From the NCBI GenBank assembly GCA_014905825.1, contig JACGCN010000031.1:186001-250000 (forward strand): DNA of 64,000 nucleotides. The letters are read 5' to 3'. Each line of letters starts with the position of its first letter. Positions within the stretch are counted from its first letter, which is position 1. Below the pieces are notes generated by a model. The model did not search any database, was not told where the DNA came from, and was given only the letters and a program-made list of their open reading frames with translations. Both the position numbers and the translations under genes were made by a program. Shown piece by piece: positions 55,150 through 64,000 of the stretch. The DNA is from Lyophyllum atratum (lineage: Eukaryota; Basidiomycota; Agaricomycetes; Agaricales; Lyophyllaceae).

Positions 55150-55510
55150 CAGTGATGACGAATGGCCCTTTGTATTGTAGCCGATTCCAGGCATAGAAGA
55201 ACAACGTCACCTCTGTATCATCCAATTCGGGGTTTGCGAGCTGGACTTTGAGCTCGTGCCGTGCCATGCGAGCGCATCGTTTTGGGTCTGGGTGGAGAAG
55301 GCAGGGTGGACGGCATGATTGAGTCTGATGCAGAGATGAGGGGGGCGGCTGTGGAGGTGACGGAAGGAGTAGAAGGAATGGAAGTGGGCTCAGACTCGAG
55401 GGGATCAGGAGCGGAAGGCTGCAAAATCCCAGTACGGCTAGAGAACGTTCGCACGAAACATGGAAGGGAGGAACATACCCTGGACGAAGCCTCTCGAACC
55501 AAAGCCGCCC
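55150..55510 (-). pseudogene. 3' fragment of the acidic membrane-protein gene
   Basis: Keeps an exon end VREASS plus intron and then PSAPDPLESEPTS, the same exon start as VSDPIES units. The C-terminal ARHELKVQLANPELDDTEV is reached only after a one-base shift. A decayed third copy, not contiguous with the 52.1-52.4 kb fragment and in the wrong order for one split gene. Confidence 0.7.
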
Positions 55511-56049
55511 CAAGCTCTTCTCCACCACGACATCCCGCACACCCATCACCATCAATATTCCGTCAGACTGACATACCTGATCAGCAACTCATTGTCATGT
55601 GCGTTGAATATCTCGATCCGCAGGCTTTGCGATGGCAGCAGCGTTGGCGTAACTCAAGTCGTAGATATGCGCCGAATCCTAATGGGTCCGACCTTCAAGT
55701 TCCTCGAGTACTTTCCCTAATCGACTTTTGATACACCTTTGTTGCTTGATGCACGAGTTTCTATATCCTTCTTGCATCAAATTAAAGTGAACAGCATTTC
55801 CTGAAAATTGGGATGCCCTGGACATGAGGATTCCGAGGACTCGGACTCGGACTGAAACTGGTCGGAGTGACGTGACAGACAAACACGCAAAGGACAAAGG
55901 ACTGAAAAGAAGACGTGTGAGATCTTGAGAGCAAGGGTAAGTACTCGAATCGACGCGTTGAAACGCTGACATCGAACTGCATACGCAGAAGGCAAGATAA
56001 TCAGCCATTTTATGATACATGACACTGAATCTCATCTGCAGTCCAATTT
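55511..56049. other. Intergenic
   Basis: No gene recognised; 5' flank of the Alba-like gene. Confidence 0.4.
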
Positions 56050-57041
56050 ATGGCTGACTCGCCACACCCCAAAGCTGCCCAGACCGAGGAAGTTGAAAAA
56101 GCCACCGAAACCGGTCCTCATGTCATTCGGATAACGGACAGTGGAAAGCTGAGAGTTTGGGTAGCATTTTCTCTTTCTTTCCTTGAGGTATGTACCAAAA
56201 ATCTTTCTGTCAGCTAGGAATCGTTCACGGACACATTTTGGCTTCACTTAGGCAAACGAGGATAGACCCATCGTATTCCACACTCTTCCTCTAAAGCCAA
56301 AGACAGCACAAGATATCAATGCAGGAGACACTGCTCAGGATCCTGCTGCTCCTTCTAGGCAAAAATCATCTACGTCCAAGGCCAATAGCGCGACTCTCGC
56401 CGTCCCGCGTCTGCTATCCGTCGTTGAGATCGTGAAACGCGAGTTCATCAAGTCGCTGGAAGCAAAGCACTCCCCTCGGCTCGCAGGACTACATCAGTAC
56501 AACGAGATTGGGTGCCTTGAGGACCTCGAAACGTCTGCAGAAGAGCCGGAGGAGGTGGACAGGGCCTGCCTGAGATTGCCATGGCGTTAAGCGGTAATCA
56601 GTACGCGGCTTCCTCTTTCCTTCTGGTCCAACTTTTTCTAAACTCATAGAAACAACAGCGTGAAACAGAAGCAAACGCCTTACATGAAAGTTACGCTTTC
56701 GAATCGTCCTCTTACCTGAACTGGAGGAGCAAGGCGCGACGTGAGTATTGTCTGCCTCTGTGACTTGGTTTCTTGCGTATTAGATACTGATGTCATAACA
56801 TAGGTACCAACCACCTGTGATTCGCAAGTTGACGAAGTCGGCCAAGATTCGGATGAAGAAACGAGACCGGGCTGCGAAGCATGCGGCTTCATCGCAAAGG
56901 TGCCCCAGATTCCGACTCTATGGTAGCGGGTTGAGGCCTCTTTCTTTGAGCTTCATCGTATGCGAACCTGCAGCTTCTGCCCATATCATGCCCCGATCGA
57001 CCCACCCCTGGATGGTAACGCGTTTTGGCGTTTGGCCATAA
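56050..57041 (+). CDS. Alba-like (Rpp25/Pop6-type) nucleic-acid-binding protein, possible frameshift
   Basis: Alba-fold proteins bind RNA, for example in RNase P/MRP. The sequence starts MADSPHPKAAQTEEVEKATE. Motifs in order are VIRITDSGKLRVWVAFSLSF, RPIVFHTLPLKP, LLSVVEIVKREFIKSLE, LHQYNEIGCLEDLE, then TPYMKVTLSNRPLPELEEQG, ATYQPPVIRKLTKSAKIRMK, which fit the fungal Alba-like layout. Introns lie at about 56,187-56,251 and within 56,590-56,810. Between EEPEE and the expected IAMALSG the frame slips by one base (56,565-56,590), so as written exon 2 stops early at ..RLPWR. This is either a sequencing error or a young pseudogene. Confidence 0.55.
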
Positions 57042-57879
57042 GGATTGCTGGTCGAGGTCGGTGCTGACGCCCTCCGCTGCTCCTCTCTATTGGATATGCA
57101 TGTTGCTTGCGATAACGAGGCTGATTGATGTCTCACACTGACAGTCGGGAAAGAGTGGTCTTGCGATAGGAGAGACAAGTTCTTTCTCTTGGACTCTATA
57201 CCTACGGAGGATAGGACTGGAGTGGTGCGCGTGTGGCCCGAATGACATGTAGTCCTCGTTGGTGGATACCCTTCCTTGTCACCCGCGCACTTGACTGCTC
57301 CGGCAGAGTGATAGGTGTGCAGAAATTATCGTTCTGAATGCAGGCGGGGAATGTGAAAAGTCTTCATCTTCAACGTTCCAGGTCGCAACGATTGGGATGA
57401 TAACGTTTTGGATACGTTGTTCATTTGCGTTGAACCATATTCCTATGAAGTCTGCTAGCAATCTAGCACCATTTTTGCGCCAGTCTGCCCGGCCATTGCA
57501 TCCGGACTCGCAACATCACGACGGCGTGATGATTTGTCGGTGACATGCCCATGGTCACAATGATGCCAGCTGGTGCCAGGGTCTTTGCCAATTTCCCATG
57601 TCAATCAAATGCTGTGCATGGGCTTGCATGGGGTTGAACTCGACATGGCTCTCTGATCACCGACATCGATGATCTCCAGAACACATTCCACGTCCCCTGC
57701 AACATGGGCGCAGTCTCCTCGCCCAAAGCCGGCCAAGAAGGTGTCGACTGTCGCGCCCTCCAAAGCCCGTGGAAAGAAAGCCGCGCAAGCGTCGGATACG
57801 AACCCTAGCTCATACGACCGCAAGGACCCTTTCTTCGCCTTCAACACCCTTATCAGATTGCTCGGATCCCTCCCCTCGC
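57042..57879. other. Upstream region of the F-box gene
   Basis: The plus strand at 57,700-57,905 has a basic frame (KPAKKVSTVAPSKARGKKAA) that may be an alternative first exon of the F-box gene; not connected with certainty. Confidence 0.35.
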
Positions 57880-59648
57880 GTATGGCGGATGCCAATACAA
57901 ACTAACGCCTGACGAGCACAAACTGTCCTTACATCTACTCAGCATCGTCGAACCCTTCGTTGGGCTCGCGCCTTCGCGCCGTACCATCACACGACAGCCC
58001 ACTGAAGTCCTGGATGCCATCATCTTCCACGTCGACTCGAAACGCGACCTGCTATCACTTGCGCTCTCGTGTCGCCGGATGCACGATGTCGTTTGCCCTC
58101 GTCACCTTGCCTATCGTGTCGTACGCTGTAAAGTCAGTGCGATAAGCGTCTGGAACCATCTCATGGTCAACCGCGCTTTGGCGCGGAACGTTCGTAGGCT
58201 CGAAATCTTGGACGAGCGAAGCACCGAGCCCGAGATCGTTCCCCCAGGCATTTTAGCCTCTGACACGGATTTGGAATCAACCGACGACGAGCTGGGTCTA
58301 CATGACAAGCAAGAGCGGTACCTTGTTTCGGCGATGACTAAAATGTCTGCGCTCTCGTCGTTCGCGTGGTCTTGCAACCACTCCCCCATTTCAATCGACA
58401 ACGTTTGGCCTACACTGCTGAAATGTCAGTCATTGCAGGAGGTGGAGATCAATGACAATCTCGTGTTTTCAGGTCCTGCCGAAAGTGGGGAACGTAAATC
58501 GCGCAAGCAGATCGTTGTGAGTCTCTACCCTCTGGGAAACTATTTGTGGTCCTCACCCTTAGCCTGTAGCTCCCCCACATGAAGACTATGTCATTACGCT
58601 CGACGTCACATATATATGGATCGACCAAGCAGCCGAACCTAACACGCATATCTGGTTTCCTTAACCATTGTCCAAATCTGAAGGTATGTCATGTTTCTAA
58701 TACCGCGATTGAGACCATCTCCTGACAGTGTTACGTCAGTCCCTCGACATAACCTACAACTCACCTCGCTTGACTCCAGGCGCGGGACCATCTCGACCTC
58801 AAGCCGACGAACTCCTGTTATACGGTCGCTGGGGTCTTTTGACCTCCCTTACACTCACAAACGTCCGGTGTTCACCCACCACTGGCTTCGACTCCACTTC
58901 TAACTTCCTTTCCGCCCATCCCAACCTCGAAGTGCTTCACTTAAATATTATCCCCATCGCTGGCACCCCTGGTGCCGCCGACCTCGTCCTTCTCCCGGAT
59001 TCACTACCCAGACTCCGCGAGTTACATGCACATAAGGAAATCGCACCGCCGTCCTTGAATGCCCAAGCACCCACCCTCGTCCGCTTGAGACCATCAAGGG
59101 CTTCCGCCTCTCTGGTATCCACGGTGGACGCGATTTAGACCTTGCATTCCTCGCGAATCTAAAGCGGAGCGGCAAGCACGTGCGGAGGATTGAGCTCAGT
59201 GGGTGGAACGAGATGGAGGATATCAGGCGGCTCATTGAGTGTGCGCCTGGTCTGACGTGGTTTGACGTTGGCAGGAAGGGCGGTGCACAGCTCGGGAAGG
59301 ACAAGGCGGCCACTGCGGTGACGAATACGTTAGAGTGGGGGACGCTACTGTTAGAGCTGCACTGAGCTGGCGGCGTTCCATGGTGTGAGATTCTTCTTTC
59401 GAGGTGTCCGGGCAGGCGGCGCTCCTGGCGTGTTGCCGACAAGCACGCATATCTCCATGACGGACAGGAGCAGGATACGCAAGAATGACGAGGTTGCAGC
59501 TGTGCTAGCTTGGAAGTGCCCGAAGCTGAGGAGGGTGGATCATTGGGATGAAGGCGCGGGCAAGGTTGTCATCCTTGTTAAGGATACCCCAGAGCGATCA
59601 AATGAGAAGGAGAAGGTAAGGTGGGAGGTAAGGAGAGTCAAGGTTTGA
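57880..59648 (+). pseudogene. F-box/LRR-type protein gene with frameshifts
   Basis: F-box proteins recruit substrates to SCF ubiquitin ligases; agaricomycetes have many. The F-box reads PTEVLDAIIFHVDSKRDLLS then LALSCRRMHDVV. LRR-like segments follow: ALARNVRRLEILDE, LLKCQSLQEVEINDN, LTRISGFLNHCPNLK, SLDITYNSPRL, NFLSAHPNLEVLHLN, HVRRIELSGWNEMEDI and the end EVRRVKV. Introns after SRKQIV and PNLK splice in phase. Two one-base shifts break the frame, near 59,035 (HKEIA) and near 59,360 (LLLEL). The start is uncertain. It is probably decaying; two indels in an otherwise conserved gene could also be base-call errors. Confidence 0.65.
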
Positions 59649-60836
59649 CAATATGCCTTTGACTAGGTATGGCCTGCGTGGTTCGTTTTCTATGCTTTTC
59701 TATGCTTTTTCTATTCTCCTGGACTTTCATGCCCACTATATTGCTAGGGAAGAGGGCTCATATAACACATCCGATTCATCGATGTCATTTGTGCCTCGTA
59801 CTTATGATGACCTTACGCCTCCATGCACACTTGGTGTGACAAGCATCCCGAACATCATCTCACCGAAGGTGCAGCCGCGCGGCCTCAGCTTAATTATATT
59901 GTGTATGTACCGCAAGGGATCGACATGGGATCCCTGCTTCTCGAATCAAATGCAAGCTCCATTTCGTGTCCATCTCTGTGGAAGGCGTCAACCGAATAAC
60001 ATAAATGATGTGCAAATTGGCCTTCGCACATGTTAGGCTGCCGTAACCAAGGTATATACATATGCATGTACACATGGCATGCAAGGAGGACTCTTCATAC
60101 TCGGGGAAGTAGTGAGGTGACATGTATTCCGTTACTTGTCATTCCGTTAGACGTCAGGTGAGGCTCTGGGCACTATCTCTTTAGATATAGGCAAGGCTTG
60201 GACGTTTCCGAGGGCGTTGAATCGAGCTCGAGCCGCGGATTTAGTAGCCTTGAGCCGCGATATGGCATGGTACAAGGGAATTGGATGGGGATGCCCAGCA
60301 GTCTATTACTAGAAGTAAATTACACCCACTTGAATCTAATTCTGGGCCAAATCTGGTCACATCAAGTTCATTTAAGGGAAAGTCGTCCTGAGATTTGAGG
60401 TACTTGATCTGGACGCGTTTACGCGAATGTGCCACGTGACTGTGATTTCTGGTCACGATTCTCTTTTTGACACGGCAACCGATTCAGAACCCTTCTTGAA
60501 CCCTTCAACTTTCATGTACCCATCTGAAGTCCCGAGTCTACTCCGAATCATGTTCACCTCACTTCTGGATTGCCATTTCCGATTATCCTATCAGTCTCTC
60601 GACGAGACGGTGCTGTGGTGGCAGGTCTCTTTCTTCCTTCGGCTGTGGCCGTCCTGTACAGTGGCCAAGGGACAATAATGCTGTGTTGCCATGACCTTCA
60701 TCGTTTCATATATCGGTCCAAAGAATCTTTATCCATTGTTTTTTTTTCATATAAGTCTACACTGATCGAACCTTTACCCAGGATCCCATATCCCTGTCCT
60801 CGGCCTTGTTCTTATCGACCCGACATCACTCACAGA
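59649..60836. other. Intergenic, no gene recognised
   Basis: Short unrelated frames on both strands, a T-run at 60,740-60,747, nothing supportable. Confidence 0.4.
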
Positions 60837-61948
60837 ATGACGCCCCAGGTCTACTTCACGCGTCATCCACGATACATCAATGAAAGGGCTCTGGAGTTCG
60901 TTGAATCTCTTTTGGTGGAAAGTGGCCAAAACCACAAAGTCCGTTGCAAAACTGTGGAGGACGTCGCCGAGACATTGTATACGGCTGCTACAGACCCGTT
61001 TTTTTCTCGCACGACAGCGTTAATTGCACGTTCTATTGTGACCGAACTCTTCTGGACAGACAAAGAGCTGTCTACAGTGCTCCAAGAAGAACTCGACGAC
61101 CTTGTAGCGGCGAATTTTATAACGACTTGGATGGTGAGCGGACTGTGATCATGCAAGCAGTGCGGGACTGAGTTCTCACTTATATTGATCAGAATGAATT
61201 TAGCCGTGGCTGTAGCCATAATGGCCGTCTCTGCCCTACACTAGATGATCTTGCGTCACAGCTGGAGGACGTTAGGTTCAATCAGTCCAACCCACGCCTC
61301 GAAGAATCAACTACCGAGGATTTGTATCTGGACGAACTCGATATTACAGACTATGAGGGTCTGTGCCCTGGGCTCATGCATACGACTACCACGGCGAGGA
61401 TTCCGGGACCATCGACCAAGCTGGACCGTACACCTACCCAAACTACGATCAATTTGCCACTTCAGGCTGAGGAAACATGCCCCGAAGAGGGTTGTCGCTC
61501 GGCGTCAATCCTATTGAGCGATTTCTATTCCATGGGTTTGGTTCACCCGGATGTCATGCAAAGGTGTATTCTCTATATCATTGACAACCTTTGTCTGGTC
61601 AGCGATGTTCGATGCCTACACATCCTGCTCGACCGCGGGGCAACTTATCTTGCACCAAGTCTTGGCTTGACCTTCCTGCGGATATGTCATCGCAACATTA
61701 TGCTCGCTGGAGCTACTATGCTCAAGGATGACACAAGCGTAAGTTAAACTTGCTGCTGCCTTACGACGAATCTTACACCTATTCTCTAGGAGGTCTTAGA
61801 GCTGCTGAAGTTAATCGACGATATCATCACCAACGATATGGAGTTCTCAAAGGCTGAAAATGTCGCCTCTTATGCCCAAAGAGCATGCCACCGCTGGGAT
61901 TCGACCTTGCGCTGTGATTTCTCCAACCAGCCTAACTCAACTCGCTGA
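60837..61948 (+). CDS. Unidentified helical protein (possibly MIF4G-like)
   Basis: Three exons, 60,837-61,133, 61,193-61,738 and 61,790-61,948, about 333 residues, in phase and open. It starts MTPQVYFTRHPRYINERALE. Helical segments include FVESLLVESGQNHKVRC, TALIARSIVTELFW and SILLSDFYSMGLVHPDVMQR, then CILYIIDNLCLVSDVRCLHI. The 'FxxLGLV....CLxxLLDN' style recalls MIF4G helical repeats of translation factors, but this is weak. The middle (TTTARIPGPSTKLDR) looks disordered. No signal peptide. I do not recognise it confidently. Confidence 0.6.
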
Positions 61949-62775
61949 CGTACCATCGGGCTCGCTATGATATCTGGCACTCAATTAATATGTGTTGTAA
62001 TGTTTTGTTCACTTTGTCTATCAATGTAATCGCTTGATTGTGGCCCTCTTCTAGTGCGAGCGTTCTAAAAACACGACAGTCGTTTTGCAAAGGACACCCT
62101 GTTAGTCGAACACTCCGATTGCGCAACAGGTGATCGTGGTCCGCGCGATAAGCACATGGTGTGCTTCGGAGTGACACTCAGACCATGTTCATGAACACGC
62201 CTGACCCGCTCATTGAACGTAACTTTTGAATGCCGTCTTTCCAAGATCTGTTTCTCCTTCTAACTCCGGAGATGCTGCTTCCTTCTTTCTTCCGAACACG
62301 GTCCGCTGGGTAGCTATAAAAGAGCTCTCCACTCCCACCCTTCCCTCCTGTCGTGCCGATGGACCTGATCATCAGCTTCTTTAGATTTTCAGGTGAGGTA
62401 ACCCTCATCCGTGCCGCACGGCCTTATCGCGTTATATCTAACGAAGACCTTCCCAATTTTACGGTCTGTAGCTAATTATTTTTAGCCCTCGAATTGCTTT
62501 ACTCTTGGCGCGTCTCCTGACCATGCGAGGTGGCGATTCGACATCTCCGTCAGCCATCGCTCATCCCTTCAGTAGCATCTCCCAATCATATCGGTTTCTG
62601 CGTTGCATTGACCACAAGGCGTCTCAGCATGCTTCATCAGGCCTTGTGCTTGTTACTATATCCTCGGCGATATTGCTGGCATACCCGCTTCTGCGCTTTG
62701 GTATATATTCGAGTGTCAGGATATATGGCTTCGCTGAATCTGGTGAAAACTCAACGTCTCCATATCTCAGACTCC
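61949..62775. other. Upstream region of the fungalysin gene
   Basis: TATAAA at 62,315-62,320 and a short frame MDLIISFFRFS at about 62,359 may belong to a spliced 5' leader. No other gene seen. Confidence 0.4.
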
Positions 62776-64000
62776 ATGGCTGTTTTCCATCGGCTGTGTA
62801 TTTCTATCTTGCTCGCGGTTTGCTCTCTACCGTCTGTATTTGGCGCGCCATACGACGGAAAAATTAAACACGCGACACATCGCGTCAGAAGTATTGGCCG
62901 AGGCGTGGAGATAGAGACTTACCATCCCCCCTCGACGTACGAGGTCCGTTCGTTATTATCTTGTGCAGAGTCATAGTTTCTAACATCAAGGAGCTCAGAC
63001 TTTCGGCGAAGGCGTTGATCATCCTCTCCGGAAACGCGATGTGAACGCAACCCTTGAAGACTCGACGGTGGCCTTCGTACAATCACGCCTAGGCATAGAC
63101 TCGTCTGCGGTCTCCTACAAGTCCGGGTTTTCGGGGGAAGTGGCGAGACATGCTTACGTCAAGCAAGTTCATGTAGGTCGTTGGAAGGGATTGTTTAAGT
63201 TCAGTTGCTGATATTACTCTATATAGAATGGGATCCCCTTCGCAAACGCAGTCGCCAATATAGCTTATAACCAGGATGATAAGGTGAAGCACTAGGACCC
63301 CATATCATATATATATATATCTAATGCTTGCCGAAGGTTGTCGCGTTCGGGTCTTCCTTTGTGAAGCCGAGTCAGTATCTATGGTTATTCATCTGTTATA
63401 ATTCACCTTACCTGTCCTACAGCCTCCATCGCGTCATCTACGCCCTCTATATCCCTTGACGCTGCCATCGCCAAAGCAGAACTTGCATTGGATGGGAAAT
63501 ACAATGGCCATCCTGCCTCAATCCAGTATCTGGTAAAAGGCGATGGTTCGGCTGCTTTGACACACTCTGTCCAAATCCGCAATGAAGATGCTGGGACCTG
63601 GTACGACGCCTTTGTCGACGCGCATTCCGGAGACTTGCTTCATGTCACGGACTTTGTGGCTAAAGCCTCGGTGTGTACTTCACTCAAACGAGGTCGGGGA
63701 ACATAACTGATCATGGTTTCTCGGAAAATATAGTATAAAGTCCTCAGGATTAGCAAGCAAATACTTACACAAGGCTTCGAGACTCTGGTGGATCCACAGG
63801 ATACGATCGCCTCTCCAAATGGATGGCATACGATAGGAAAGACCATGTACAAGTAAGAACCTTAATCGGTCCTCGACAGGAAGCCTTAAATTGATTGATA
63901 CGAAACTAGTGCAACGACGTCAGCGGATAGTTTTTATCTGTACCACGGCTTTTATTGACATTCCTTCAAGGGGCAATAACGCCAATGCATTCAAAGGGAC
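62776..64000 (+). CDS. Fungalysin (M36 metalloprotease), N-terminal part, cut by window end
   Basis: Secreted zinc protease; only the signal peptide, propeptide (FTP domain) and the start of the mature region are inside the window, so the HExxH site is not visible. The start is MAVFHRLCISILLAVCSLPS. Exons 62,776-62,943, 62,999-63,172, 63,227-63,283, 63,337-63,370, 63,423-63,670, 63,734-63,852, a 9-base exon 63,910-63,918, then 63,971 onward. Family landmarks are IPFANAVANIAYNQDDK, VVAFGSSFVKP, NEDAGTWYDAFVDAHSGDLL, YKVLRISKQ, LVDPQDTIASPNGWH and NATTGNNANAFKG. A TA microsatellite lies in the third intron (63,302-63,320). Everything seen is in phase, so it is likely intact. Confidence 0.85.

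Overview
The window looks like nuclear DNA of an agaricomycete (mushroom-forming basidiomycete), probably a white-rot species. The reasons are many short introns (about 50-70 bp, GT..AG), an intact class II secreted heme peroxidase of manganese-peroxidase type, two hydrophobin-like genes, DUF6533/DUF6534-type membrane proteins, a fungalysin protease and many small DNA transposons. All exon models were assembled by eye from reading frame, splice signals and paralogue comparison. No database search was run, and family names rest on motif recognition.

Layout. 1-2.5 kb: two related DUF6533-like membrane-protein genes. 3.5-7.6 kb: copy 1 of a segmental duplication, holding an intact Glu/Asp-rich membrane protein gene and a broken cysteine-rich secreted-peptide gene. 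10.3-12.2 kb: manganese peroxidase (15 exons). 12.8-14.5 kb: DUF6534 protein. 15.8-16.5 kb: a repeat-associated ORF. 17.0-18.9 kb: O-methyltransferase. 20.2-21.8 kb: Atg14/UVRAG-type autophagy subunit. 22.0-24.2 kb: a block holding a tiny secreted peptide gene and a 525-bp transposon. 24.2-25.7 kb: tandem array of tRNA-like units. 25.9-37.8 kb: inverted copy 2 of the segmental duplication, split by a 7.55-kb CACTA-like element that carries decayed copies of a Mios/Sea4-like gene and an APH-like kinase gene. 39.1-41.5 kb: two tandem copies of a three-exon gene family. 41.7-43.3 kb: second copy of the tiny-peptide block. 44.1-45.7 kb: Fic-domain protein. 46.5-47.8 kb: third copy of the cysteine-rich peptide gene, interrupted by a 1,046-bp transposon. 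49.2-51.3 kb: two hydrophobin-like genes. 53.1-54.9 kb: a nucleotidyltransferase gene divergent from a third copy of the three-exon family. 56.0-61.9 kb: Alba-like gene, decaying F-box gene and an unidentified helical protein. 62.8 kb to the end: fungalysin, cut by the window edge.

The window supplies its own controls. Because several blocks are present two to four times, three transposon insertions can be proven against an empty paralogous site, with 3-, 8- and 9-bp target duplications. Decay can also be ordered. The acidic gene whose upstream region received the 7.55-kb element has an altered TATA box, a +2 frameshift and a premature stop, while its partner is intact.

The least familiar material is the three-copy family that pairs with a nucleotidyltransferase and leaves a fragment beside a Fic gene, the large acidic membrane protein built from repeated exons, the tRNA-like array, and two families of very small secreted cysteine peptides.
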